NCBI RefSeq assembly: GCF_000378345.1
Contig: NZ_KB899545.1
Location: forward strand, 310,001 to 374,000
Direction of reading: 5' to 3'
DNA: 64,000 bases
Origin: Hirschia maritima DSM 19733
GTDB lineage: Bacteria; Pseudomonadota; Alphaproteobacteria; Caulobacterales; Hyphomonadaceae
Made by a program: the position numbers and the translations under genes. Shown one piece after another: positions 33,723-41,889 of the stretch. The notes under the pieces were generated by a model that worked only from the letters and a program-made list of their open reading frames with translations, did not search any database and was not told where the DNA came from. Positions within the stretch are counted from its first letter, which is position 1. Every line of letters starts with the position of its first letter.

Positions 33723-34582
33723 CGGGTGATAGCGTTAAAAGCGGCAAATGTTTCTTGAGCCGTTTTAAATTCCACGCCGTTGATTGTTTTTATGGAGTTT
33801 ATAGCATCAGCTATTGCTTGAACTCTAAACGGTAGTCCGAGCACATATGGAGTTACTGTGAATGCAAACGAGCTTGCTCCTTCTTTTTCGTAGAGATTCG
33901 CTTGATAATTCGCTGCTTCAACTATTTGATAAATCCACTCTTTTTCCGATTGACTGCGATCTACGAGTAGCTTGAAATCACTTAATTCATTGTAGTGAGG
34001 TATGGCGCATACCGAGCCTGCTTCCGTGTTCATTTTAAGGGGGCGAGAATCTGCTTCCCAATCGAGACAAATGTCAAAACCGGCTTGTTTGATCAATTCG
34101 AGCGTGCGTGTGCTTTCATTGCGTGCTGGAGACATCCATGTCTTGGCATCAGGAAAGATGCTTCTACTTTCAGAGATATAAGCTTGTTCTTCTTCTATAC
34201 TCAGATCTTCATAGTGAATGTGCGCAGTCGATACGCCATGGGCGGCAATTTCATGTCCTGCTTCCTTCACAGCTTTGATAAGTGGAGGATAGCGCTTTGC
34301 AATTTCTGCGTTGATAGCAAAAGTGGCTTTTACATCATTTCTGGCCAACACTTCCAGTATACGAAATACACCAACTCGATTGCCATAATCTCGTGTTGTG
34401 AAATGGCGTAAATCTGGATAGGGCGTTTTCATTGCACCCGGGTGTTTGAACGGAGATGCTGGTGGATTTAATGGAAAAAATTCCAGTGGCACGATAATAT
34501 TGGCGTGTACTTTTTCTCCTGAGCTAAGCTCAATTCGATCACGTCGGTCTGCAGGATTCCATCCATAGTGGTGTTGGTCCAT
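33719..34582 (-). CDS. Polysaccharide-deacetylase-fold hydrolase, copy 2
   Basis: 287 residues from MDQHHYGWNPADRRDRIELSSG. 'GVFRILEVLARNDVKATFAINAEIAKRYPPLIKAVKEAGHEIAAHGVSTAHIHYEDLSIEEEQAYI' is a NodB-homology segment; the His of AAHG and the neighbouring H-x-H supply metal ligands. Start at 34582 avoids a long overlap with the upstream gene; no clear Shine-Dalgarno is visible there. It overlaps the nitrilase-like gene by 4 nt. The wider family includes sugar deacetylases as well as imide and ureide hydrolases; the context favours the latter. Confidence 0.75.
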   Translation of the reverse strand: MDQHHYGWNPADRRDRIELSSGEKVHANIIVPLEFFPLNPPASPFKHPGAMKTPYPDLRHFTTRDYGNRVGVFRILEVLARNDVKATFAINAEIAKRYPPLIKAVKEAGHEIAAHGVSTAHIHYEDLSIEEEQAYISESRSIFPDAKTWMSPARNESTRTLELIKQAGFDICLDWEADSRPLKMNTEAGSVCAIPHYNELSDFKLLVDRSQSEKEWIYQIVEAANYQANLYEKEGASSFAFTVTPYVLGLPFRVQAIADAINSIKTINGVEFKTAQETFAAFNAITR

Positions 34583-34616
34583 GCCGTGTTTACGGTGTTT
34601 GTACTCTAAATAGCTG

Positions 34617-35558
34617 TTAGGCAGGGGCAAAACCTGTTCCTCCTGTAGCAACACCGCGTGATTTGATATCGGCGATAGATTGGTCCCAATAGTTTTCACG
34701 GAAGTAGTCTGCGATTTCAGCCCCTGTAGTGAACCACACATCATCTTGATGAGCGCAAATATGCTTTAAAGCGTCTTCAAAACAGCGTAATCTGTGTGGC
34801 TGACTGACAAGATAAGCGTGTAGGGGAATACACATTACCGTGCCTGATTTTTCACCTTCTTTGAGAAGTTGATCGAAGTGTTTGATCAAAAGGTCGGTAT
34901 ACCTTTCAGGGCTCCAACCTTGTACTGAATATGTGATGACATCATTCACTTCGAGTGAATAAGGCATGGAAACAAGCTTACCAGTTTTGGTTTTTATTGG
35001 TTGGGGTTGATCATCCTGAAACAAATCGCAGGTGTACCAAAAATCATGATCAGCGATGAGGTCCAGAGTTTTCTCTGTGTGCGTCAGGGCTGGAGCTAAA
35101 TAGCCGCGAATACGTTCGCCAGTTGCGTCTTGAACAGTTTTGATCGAGTCTTTTAGCACTGCAATTTCTTGTGCTTCATCCATCTCATAGCTGAAACGTG
35201 TATTATAGATTCCGTGAGAAAAGAATTCCCATTTTCGAGCAGCGACCGCTTCTATGATCTCAGGATGGTGATCTACAAGACCAATCGATAGAGAGATGGA
35301 GCCTCTCAGATTATATTTGTCAAAGAGATCCATCAGGCGCCAATGACCTACTGTGTTTCCCCAAGTGCGTTGCGAGTAACCTACAACATCCGGATTACCT
35401 CTTGGCCATGGCTGGCGCAGTGGATTTGATGGAGGCATGTACTCATAATATTCAATGTTGGGGGCTATCCAGAAGGCAAGCTTTTTACCGTCAGGCCACA
35501 CAATTTTGGGGCGCCCATGATAAGGCCAGTAATCATATAAATTTGGGTCTGAATGCAT
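34617..35558 (-). CDS. Polysaccharide-deacetylase-fold hydrolase (PuuE-like), copy 3
   Basis: 313 residues, the length of PuuE-type allantoinases. 'WPDGKKLAFWIAPNIEYYEYMPP', 'GHWRLMDLFDKYNLRGSISLSIGLVDHHPEIIEAVAARKWEFFSHGIYNTRFSYEMDEAQEIAVLKDSI' and 'FWYTCDLFQDDQPQPIKTKTGKLVSMPYSLEVNDV' are matched in the family. The family active site uses residues near 'FSHG' and the HPEIIEA region. It overlaps the isochorismatase-like gene by 1 nt (TAATG). Together with the adjacent amidohydrolase it could open a cyclic ureide or imide and hydrolyse the amide. Confidence 0.82.
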   Translation of the reverse strand: MHSDPNLYDYWPYHGRPKIVWPDGKKLAFWIAPNIEYYEYMPPSNPLRQPWPRGNPDVVGYSQRTWGNTVGHWRLMDLFDKYNLRGSISLSIGLVDHHPEIIEAVAARKWEFFSHGIYNTRFSYEMDEAQEIAVLKDSIKTVQDATGERIRGYLAPALTHTEKTLDLIADHDFWYTCDLFQDDQPQPIKTKTGKLVSMPYSLEVNDVITYSVQGWSPERYTDLLIKHFDQLLKEGEKSGTVMCIPLHAYLVSQPHRLRCFEDALKHICAHQDDVWFTTGAEIADYFRENYWDQSIADIKSRGVATGGTGFAPA

Positions 35559-36256
35559 TAGGCCTGATACTCCTCAATAGCTTTGAAGACTTCGGCGATA
35601 TCAACCACATCTGCGTATTTGATCAGAAGGTCTGTTAAATTCGCGAAATGAAAGCTCTCATGCTTGTCTGCAGTTGTTTCAATAGGGACTATCGTTCGAT
35701 AGCCGTGGCTTAATGCATCAACTGCCGTTGCACGAATACATCCTGATGTGGAGCCACCAGTAACCACGACCGTATCAACTTTGTGCCAGTTAAGAAAACT
35801 ATTGAGCGGCGTTTCAAAAAAGGCGCTCGGCATGCGCTTTGTGTAAACAGCATCGACCTTTTCATCAATTTCCAACCGATCATCAAACTCGTGTCGTTCA
35901 GAGCCATATTTGATGTTTTGGAGACTATCTGGCGTGTCTGTTCGCGTACCCCAAACACCTGCATCAGCAGCGTTTTCCATATAGGCTACATGAGTCCAGA
36001 TGACTGGGAGGCCTTTATCTCGCGCTGCTTTCGAGACGTCGTTAATGTGGTTCATTTGGTTGGGGTCGGTAATGTATCCAGTTTTGGGGAATAGGTCGGG
36101 GCGTGTATACCCTTTTTGCGGGTCAACATTAATTACGGCGAGTTTCGAACCAAAACCAAATTTAGCGCGAGATGGATTAGAACGAGTCTCTTCAAAAATC
36201 TGACGTGCTGATTTGTCGGAAATTACCATTGTTGGTTTGGAAATGTCGTGTGTCAA
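35558..36256 (-). CDS. Isochorismatase-family amidohydrolase
   Basis: 232 residues similar to N-carbamoylsarcosine amidohydrolase and maleamate amidase. Catalytic triad visible: Asp45 (INVDPQ), Lys140 (VYTKRMPSAF) and Cys173 (STSGCIRATAVDAL). First gene of the palindrome-H minus-strand operon (amidohydrolase, deacetylase 3, deacetylase 2, nitrilase-like, YciI-like). Family members hydrolyse carbamoyl or primary-amide groups, which fits ring-opened imides. Confidence 0.88.
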   Translation of the reverse strand: MTHDISKPTMVISDKSARQIFEETRSNPSRAKFGFGSKLAVINVDPQKGYTRPDLFPKTGYITDPNQMNHINDVSKAARDKGLPVIWTHVAYMENAADAGVWGTRTDTPDSLQNIKYGSERHEFDDRLEIDEKVDAVYTKRMPSAFFETPLNSFLNWHKVDTVVVTGGSTSGCIRATAVDALSHGYRTIVPIETTADKHESFHFANLTDLLIKYADVVDIAEVFKAIEEYQA

Positions 36257-36303
36257 AATATTCTCCGAATGAAAATGTCAGCAATGCTTTGCATAACCAT
36301 CTC

Positions 36304-36319
36304 AAATGATATACCATTT
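36304..36319. promoter_or_regulatory. Regulon palindrome H (AAATGATATACCATTT)
   Basis: One base from the perfect palindrome. It lies between the divergent amidohydrolase operon (minus) and DUF1330 copy 2 (plus). Confidence 0.78.
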
Positions 36320-36360
36320 GAAAAGGGTGTTATTAAAATATTTTGTAGGAATTTGGTATA

Positions 36361-36828
36361 ATGATCAAATATGTCGCGGTTGCGCTTATAGGTGCTTTAG
36401 CTGGTTTCGGGGCTTCTAAGGTCTTCACTCAGCCTGTTGAAACAGTGGAAACACAGGATGTTTCTATAGCATCAGAGGTTATTGTGCAAAAGCAAGCACC
36501 TGCTTACATGTTGGTTCTTGGAGAAGTTAAAGATAGGGCAGCATTTGGAGCAGGCTATGCTGCGAAACTACCTCCGCTTTATGAAAAATTTGGTGGTCAT
36601 TACATCGCCATAGGTGGTGGCACAGAAGTTTTGGAGGGTGATTATGCTCCTCCTAGCTATGTGATCGGAAAATGGCCTTCGAAAGAAGCCGCTCATGCTT
36701 TTTGGAACAGTCCAGAATATGAAGAACTAAAGCGCGCACGCATTGACAATGGTTGGGGTGATTTCGATGTGTTGCTAGTCCAAGGTGTTGAAGAAGCGAT
36801 CACTGTTTCGCCGATGGTGAATGAATAA
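36361..36828 (+). CDS. DUF1330 family protein with an N-terminal membrane anchor
   Basis: 155 residues. The first 20 residues (MIKYVAVALIGALAGFGASKV) form a single hydrophobic segment, a signal anchor or cleavable signal, followed by a linker. The DUF1330 core is 'AYMLVLGEVKDRAAFGAGYAAKLPPLYEKFGGHYIAIGGGTEVLEGDYAPPSYVIGKWPSKEAAHAFWNSPEYEELKRAR', clearly homologous to the protein at 3470. A copy facing the periplasm parallels the VOC lipoproteins. AGGA precedes the ATG. Confidence 0.82.
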   Translation: MIKYVAVALIGALAGFGASKVFTQPVETVETQDVSIASEVIVQKQAPAYMLVLGEVKDRAAFGAGYAAKLPPLYEKFGGHYIAIGGGTEVLEGDYAPPSYVIGKWPSKEAAHAFWNSPEYEELKRARIDNGWGDFDVLLVQGVEEAITVSPMVNE

Positions 36829-36843
36829 ACTTACCGCAACGTT

Positions 36844-37434
36844 TTAATTGTTGAGTTTGTGCAGATCTTCAATTGTGTCGATGTCTAATACTTGATGATT
36901 TTCAAGCTCGATAAATTGAATATGAGTTTCTGGAGGGAGTGTTTTGCGTGCTCCCTCATCTCCGGAAAGGTTCCCAAGAAAAGACAATGAACTTTCTGGA
37001 AAAAGGGCTGGGGGACCTACATAGTTCTCTGACTTAGTGAAAGTAACTGTTGAAGCCGCAACAGGGCTAGCAAGTAATTTTTGATAGTGCTCAACCGGAA
37101 TAAAAGGCATATCGGCAAGGCATACCAATACTTTTAGTGGATTATCCTGATTCAGGTGATTGATAGCTAGCGCGACTGAGCTTCCTTGTCCTAGCTCGGG
37201 AAGGGTGTTTTTTAAAACTTCCCAGTCTGTGTTTTCAAACAGGTATTGTCTGTCATTTTGTTCCACACCAATAACCACCAACTTTCGCGCATTTACTCTA
37301 CTGAAGGTCTCTATGACATGCTCTAATACTAGTTTGCCATTTAAGTTAGCTAGTAGTTTGTCGCCGTTTTCAAACCGGGTAGAGAGACCGCTCGCTAATA
37401 AGATAACAACTGCGTCTTCAGAACTTTTACTCAA
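36844..37434 (-). CDS. MobA/MocA-like nucleotidyltransferase
   Basis: 196 residues. The NTP-transferase motif is present as LLASGLSTRFENGDKLLANLNGKLV, followed by 'VCLADMPFIPVEHY' (metal-binding Asp) and 'NYVGPPALF' near the C-terminus, as in molybdenum-cofactor cytidylyl/guanylyl transferases. It overlaps the XdhC-like gene by 4 nt. Together these two should make and insert the molybdopterin dinucleotide of the hydroxylase encoded by the plus-strand genes 38649-41500, which lie across the divergent promoter region. Confidence 0.85.
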   Translation of the reverse strand: MSKSSEDAVVILLASGLSTRFENGDKLLANLNGKLVLEHVIETFSRVNARKLVVIGVEQNDRQYLFENTDWEVLKNTLPELGQGSSVALAINHLNQDNPLKVLVCLADMPFIPVEHYQKLLASPVAASTVTFTKSENYVGPPALFPESSLSFLGNLSGDEGARKTLPPETHIQFIELENHQVLDIDTIEDLHKLNN

Positions 37435-38402
37435 TTTTTATGTGCCTTTTGAAATTCTGCAATAATTTGAGCAAGTGTAGAGATGGCTAGTGTGGAGGCG
37501 TCTCTTAATGATGGAACTAAACCGATTGGCCCGTGGATTTTTTGAATGTCTTGCTCGGATATTCCGGAGTTCCTCAATGTTTCACATCTCTTAGCATGGG
37601 TTTTCTTGCTTCCCACAGCGCCAACATAGAATGCGTCACCTGCAAGGGCTTGCCGCATTAGGGCAGTTTCCCATTGGGAATCGTGGAACATCAATACAAA
37701 CGCTGTCCAATTATCATCTTTATTTTGTGGAAGGTTAGCCTGATTTTTTAAGTGTAATACTTCATCATTTTTCCGCTGTGATACCGACAATATAGTATCT
37801 TCATCAGGCGACCAAAGCTCGACAAGCATCCCAGCAGATTTGGCCATCTCAAAAAGCGCAATGGGGTCGGCACCGCGCCCAGCGATTCTAAGCTTCATTT
37901 TAGGATTGTAAGTTATTGAAAATTGGATATCTGAGGATTGTGCATCCGATGATTGATCAGTGGATTTAAACTGCCCGTTAGTATCGATAGAGATACTTGC
38001 TGGCTGTCTCGAAGCCAAAGTTTTCAGTGTTTTGGCAATTTCTGAGGAATCAGGATTTGGACAAATGCTAACTTCAATAGCGCCACCGCATGGCAGTTTT
38101 AGATCATAGAAGGGCGAACCTTCTCCATACCTGAGTGTTTTAGGAGAATTGGCTTTTATGCTCTGCATGGCTTGTAGTTTAACATCGGCGTCGATGCAGC
38201 CTCCAGATACATACCCCCAATGTTGACCGTTTTCTTCAACTAACATCTGGGCACCGCGTGCCCGAACAGCGCCCCCGAGAATGCCAGTGACCAATACTAA
38301 TGCGCACTTTTTTCCATCATCAATTAATTGTGAGGCTATGGTTAAAACATCTTGGGGATGTTCTGTTGACGAAACTAAACGTGTGTGTGACGGTTGTAAC
38401 AT
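37431..38402 (-). CDS. XdhC/CoxI-family molybdenum hydroxylase maturation protein
   Basis: 323 residues. 'GKKCALVLVTGILGGAVRARGAQMLVEENGQHWGYVSGGCIDADVKLQAM' contains the N-terminal XdhC domain Cys, and the NAD-like domain 'MKLRIAGRGADPIALFEMAKSAGMLVELWSPDE' lies at about residue 175. 'GSKKTHAKRCETLRNSGISEQDIQKIHGPIGL' ends the protein as in the family. XdhC relatives insert the sulfurated cofactor into molybdenum hydroxylases. It is the first gene of a minus-strand pair divergent to the hydroxylase operon. Confidence 0.85.
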   Translation of the reverse strand: MLQPSHTRLVSSTEHPQDVLTIASQLIDDGKKCALVLVTGILGGAVRARGAQMLVEENGQHWGYVSGGCIDADVKLQAMQSIKANSPKTLRYGEGSPFYDLKLPCGGAIEVSICPNPDSSEIAKTLKTLASRQPASISIDTNGQFKSTDQSSDAQSSDIQFSITYNPKMKLRIAGRGADPIALFEMAKSAGMLVELWSPDEDTILSVSQRKNDEVLHLKNQANLPQNKDDNWTAFVLMFHDSQWETALMRQALAGDAFYVGAVGSKKTHAKRCETLRNSGISEQDIQKIHGPIGLVPSLRDASTLAISTLAQIIAEFQKAHKN

Positions 38403-38529
38403 AATATGAATGTCTAGTGCTGTTTTAGGGAAAGTAAAGGTCGGTAGTTCAATCGTTTTTGTTGTGAATCTTCCGCTATGGCGAGATTAAAGAAAAATGC
38501 TGTAGCCGTTTGTACTAATCTGAAATAGG

Positions 38530-38541
38530 ATTGTATACAAT
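38530..38541. promoter_or_regulatory. Palindrome ATTGTATACAAT, copy 1
   Basis: A perfect 12-bp palindrome in the region between XdhC (minus) and the molybdenum hydroxylase large subunit (plus). It recurs at 49334 (perfect) and 43636 (one mismatch). The element resembles operators of GntR/FadR-type or similar sugar-acid regulators; the binding protein is not in this window as far as I can see. The rest of the 38403-38648 gap holds no gene that I can see. Confidence 0.65.
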
Positions 38542-38648
38542 TTGTATTGATTCAAATGGCTGCGGAAAAATTGCTTGTTCAGTGACCTAGAAGGTGGTGG
38601 TTGGACCGGGCGGTGTGAAAGAACTCCGTAAAACTTAGGGTGGAAGAA

Positions 38649-41030
38649 ATGTTTTTTGAAAATTTTATTCCCAAAGGTGATGAGGAAATCACTGAAGTGG
38701 TGTCAGGGAGTAGCGGTTCGAGTATACCTGTCAATTTAAGTAGACGTGGTTTTTTGACGACCACTTCGGCGTTTGTTGTCGGTGTTACTTTAGCAGGATG
38801 TTCGCAGGCTGAGGAAGTCGTCATTGATCCGACGCCACCGACGCCAGCGGGACCGAGTCCGCTAACTGAGGTAAAGGGAGGCGATGCAACACCTTCACTT
38901 TGGATTGAGATTGAAGCTGACGGTAAAGTAAAGATTACGTGCCACCGTTCGGAGATGGGGCAGCAAGCTTGGACGTCCATGACGCAAATTGTGGCGGATG
39001 AGCTTGAGGCTGATTGGGCTAAAGTTGAAGTTGTTCAGGCTCTCGGAAACCCTAAATATGGCGATCAAAATACAGATGGATCGAGATCGGTTCGTTACAA
39101 TTTTCATCGTTTGAGAGTTGCTGGTGCTGCGATGCGTCAGATGTTGTGTCAGGCAGCTGCTAATCATTGGGGAATAGAGCTAGCCGATTGTCGTGCAGAA
39201 CAAGGTGTAGTGTCCAATTCTGTAAACAAGAAAACACTAACATATGGCCAGTTAGCAGAAGCAGCTGGAAACCTGCAAGTTCCTGCTGAAGATCAGATCG
39301 TACTAAAATCAAGAGATGAGTGGCGTTTCATTGGTAAAGAGATTTCTTCTTTGACCGTTGAAAAAATCGTTCGTGGTGAGGGAACATTTGGTCAAGATGT
39401 TCAACGCGAGGGAATGGTTTATGCAGTCATTGCGCATCCACCTCGTGTTTTTGCAGAGGTGCAGTCATTTGATGATAGCCAAACAAAGCAGGTTCAAGGT
39501 GTCGTACGCACTGTGAAACTGCCCGATGCTACAGCACCGGCGCTTTTCAAGCCATTGGGCGGTGTAGCCGTCATAGCAAAAGATACTTGGTCGGCCATTC
39601 AGGGCCGTGAAGCATTGGTTGTTGAATGGTCAGATGGGCCAAACAAAGAATTTAACTCTGAACCTTACTTTGATGAGTTGAGTGCGGCTGCCAAAAATCC
39701 AGGGAATCCTCAGAGAAGTAAAGGTGATGCTGCTCAAGCTATAAAAGATGCCAGCACAAAGGTTTCAGCAGAGTATAGATCAGCATTTATCGTTCACTCT
39801 CCTATGGAGCCACCTAGTGCGACAGCTGAGTGGAATGGTGACGAGCTGGAATGTTGGGCTTGTGTGCAGGATCCGCAAACAACGCGTAGAACATTGTCTG
39901 AGTTACTGCAGCACGATATTGAAAAAATCAAAGTGAATGCAACTTGGCTTGGTGGAGCTTTTGGACGGAAATCCAAGTGTGATTTCGTAGTCGAAGCTGC
40001 TATTCTTGCAAAAGAAGTCGGAACCCCAGTTAAAGTAGTTTGGACCAGGGAAGATGAAATTCAAGGCGGTTATTATCATGCAATGGCCGTTCAAAACTTT
40101 GAAGGCGGGCTGGATGCAGATGGTAAAGCTTTAGCTTACCAACATCGAACAGCGTTTCCATCGATCGGATCCACGTTCAATCCCGCGGCTGATGAGCCGG
40201 GACCATTTGAATGTGATTTAGGGGCAACAGATGCTCCTTTTGATATTCCAAATATACAAGTCGAAGCAGTTAAAGCTAAAGCTGGTGTTAGAATTGGGTG
40301 GTTGCGTTCCGTAGCAAACATACACCATGTGTTTGGTGTTCAGAGTTTTGCAGCGGAAATGGCGGCGGCTGCAGGAAAAGACCAAAAAGATTATCTCCTC
40401 GAGTTAATCGGAGCGCCTCGGATTGTGGATCTCAGCGCGGAGAATTCAAAATACGGTAATTACGGTGCAGATATAGAAGAATATCCACTTGATGCCGATC
40501 GTTTGGCAAATGTTATTCGTAAAGCAGCAGATATGGCCAAATGGGGACGTGATCTTCCAGCGGGACATGGATTAGGAATTGCTGTCCATCGTTCTTTCTT
40601 GAGCTATGTTGCATTGGTTGTTGAGGTGGCAGTTGATGCAGAAGGTAATTTAACGATTGTCGGTTGTTGGTCTGCGGTTGATGCCGGAACTGTCGTCAAT
40701 CCTAAGCACGTTAAACACCAAATTGAGGGTGGTGTTATCTTTGGCTTTTCCAATGCATTGTATGGAAAAATTTCAGTCACTGAAGGTCAAGTAGATCAGG
40801 CGAACTTCCCAGACTGGCGTTTGATGCGCATGGACGAAGCTCCAAAAGCTTTTGAAGTTGAGGTTATAGAATCTAATGCTCCACCAGCAGGAGTTGGGGA
40901 GCCTGGCACACCTCCGGCAGCGCCTGCGCTGGCAAATGCGATTTTCGCAGCGACTGGCAAGCGGTATAGAACTTTACCGATAATTGGACCTGATGATTAC
41001 ACTTTGCCACTTAATTCAGACAACGCTTAA
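38649..41030 (+). CDS. Isoquinoline 1-oxidoreductase-type molybdenum hydroxylase, large subunit
   Basis: 793 residues from ATG at 38649 (an in-frame GTG is at 38640; AGGGTGGAAG lies before the ATG). A Tat-type motif SRRGFLT is followed by 'TTSAFVVGVTLAGCSQ', a possible lipobox, so the protein is likely exported to the periplasm. Xanthine-dehydrogenase-type segments include 'LGGAFGRKSKCDFVVEAAILAKEVGTPVKVVWTREDEIQ' and 'ANIHHVFGVQSFAAEMAAAAGKD', and 'GVGEPGTPPAAPALANAIFAATG' ends with the catalytic Glu. It lacks a separate FAD subunit, as in the isoquinoline oxidoreductase group. Hydroxylation of a carbon next to N in an N-heterocycle, or oxidation of an aldehyde, is expected. Confidence 0.85.
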   Translation: MFFENFIPKGDEEITEVVSGSSGSSIPVNLSRRGFLTTTSAFVVGVTLAGCSQAEEVVIDPTPPTPAGPSPLTEVKGGDATPSLWIEIEADGKVKITCHRSEMGQQAWTSMTQIVADELEADWAKVEVVQALGNPKYGDQNTDGSRSVRYNFHRLRVAGAAMRQMLCQAAANHWGIELADCRAEQGVVSNSVNKKTLTYGQLAEAAGNLQVPAEDQIVLKSRDEWRFIGKEISSLTVEKIVRGEGTFGQDVQREGMVYAVIAHPPRVFAEVQSFDDSQTKQVQGVVRTVKLPDATAPALFKPLGGVAVIAKDTWSAIQGREALVVEWSDGPNKEFNSEPYFDELSAAAKNPGNPQRSKGDAAQAIKDASTKVSAEYRSAFIVHSPMEPPSATAEWNGDELECWACVQDPQTTRRTLSELLQHDIEKIKVNATWLGGAFGRKSKCDFVVEAAILAKEVGTPVKVVWTREDEIQGGYYHAMAVQNFEGGLDADGKALAYQHRTAFPSIGSTFNPAADEPGPFECDLGATDAPFDIPNIQVEAVKAKAGVRIGWLRSVANIHHVFGVQSFAAEMAAAAGKDQKDYLLELIGAPRIVDLSAENSKYGNYGADIEEYPLDADRLANVIRKAADMAKWGRDLPAGHGLGIAVHRSFLSYVALVVEVAVDAEGNLTIVGCWSAVDAGTVVNPKHVKHQIEGGVIFGFSNALYGKISVTEGQVDQANFPDWRLMRMDEAPKAFEVEVIESNAPPAGVGEPGTPPAAPALANAIFAATGKRYRTLPIIGPDDYTLPLNSDNA

Positions 41031-41044
41031 TAGGAGGTTAGACA

Positions 41045-41500
41045 ATGGCTGTAACAATCAATATTAACGGCAAAGATGAAACAATCGATGCTGCGCCAGG
41101 AACGCCTCTTTTATGGGTGTTACGTGACCACTTACAAATGACGGGCACAAAGTTTGGGTGTGGTGTTGCTCAGTGTGGTGCCTGTACGGTTCATCTCGAT
41201 GGAGAGCCTGTTAGATCGTGTTCCATCCCACATGACGCACTCGATGGTGGGAAGGTCACCACAATCGAAGGAAAAGAGGGGAAAGCTGCCAAAGCTATCA
41301 GAGATGCTTGGGTGAATTTGAACGTTCCACAATGTGGATATTGTCAGTCTGGGCAAATTATGTCCGCTGTTGCTTTGCTTGAAGCAAATCCCAAACCGTC
41401 TGATCAAGACATTGATGATGCGATGAGCGGTAATTTATGTCGCTGCGCAACGTATATGAGTATTCGTCGCGCGATAAAGCAGGCTGCAGCTAGTCTTTAG
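41045..41500 (+). CDS. Molybdenum hydroxylase small subunit, two [2Fe-2S] clusters
   Basis: 151 residues. The N-terminal plant-type ferredoxin domain carries '[20 protein letters not shown]' and a later Cys; the helical second domain carries '[17 protein letters not shown]' and '[16 protein letters not shown]'. These are the standard eight Cys of small subunits in the xanthine oxidase family. GGAGG lies upstream of the ATG. It follows the large-subunit gene by 14 nt. Electrons from the Mo site pass through these clusters, probably to a c-type cytochrome since no FAD subunit is present. Confidence 0.92.
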   Translation: MAVTININGKDETIDAAPGTPLLWVLRDHLQMTGTKFGCGVAQCGACTVHLDGEPVRSCSIPHDALDGGKVTTIEGKEGKAAKAIRDAWVNLNVPQCGYCQSGQIMSAVALLEANPKPSDQDIDDAMSGNLCRCATYMSIRRAIKQAAASL

Positions 41501-41549
41501 TGATGTACGCAAAGTGGTACCCGATTAGAAAAGCCACTGTTTGAAAAAA

Positions 41550-41586
41550 AACTTTCAGCAAAATCATCGTTTTTTTGCTGAAGTTT
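41550..41586 (+). terminator. Hairpin downstream of the molybdenum hydroxylase operon
   Basis: About 13 bp of imperfect stem (AACTTTCAGCAAAA with TTTTGCTGAAGTT) followed by TTTTGG. It is a probable terminator of the operon ending at 41500. Confidence 0.6.
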
Positions 41587-41792
41587 TGGTATTTCGACAT
41601 GCGGTTTTAAGGTTTTGATATGTCTAACCATTAATAGCATAGGATTTCTTGTGTTTGTGGTTGTGTATATTGAATTTGGCCAGGTTTTCTGAATTTGACT
41701 GGCTATCTAGAGATCTCAAAACCTTTAATTGATTTATCCCTAACTGTTTTGAGTAACTTGACCGCAGCTTGCTCCCGAGCTGCGGTCTTTTT
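41587..41792 (+). other. Gene-free stretch with a possible small RNA between two terminators
   Basis: The 389-base gap 41501-41889 has no convincing ORF. Between the hairpin at 41550 and a strong terminator at 41760-41792 there are about 170 bases with a plausible promoter TTGATA (about 41616). A strong terminator with no gene in front suggests a small transcript, but there is no sequence conservation that I can check. Confidence 0.3.
41760..41792 (+). terminator. Strong Rho-independent terminator, no gene in front
   Basis: Stem GACCGCAGCT (41760-41769), 8-nt loop, AGCTGCGGTC (41778-41787), then TTTTT. The reverse strand has no T tract. It therefore ends a plus-strand transcript, either read-through from the hydroxylase operon or a small RNA. 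Confidence 0.85.
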
Positions 41793-41889
41793 CTGTGTGC
41801 GAGCACTTCTTTTTAAAATTGTTGTTGTGAAAGGGTGAGGGTTTTTAGAGGTCAACTGTCTAACTAATTGCGCGTATTGCAATCTTGAC

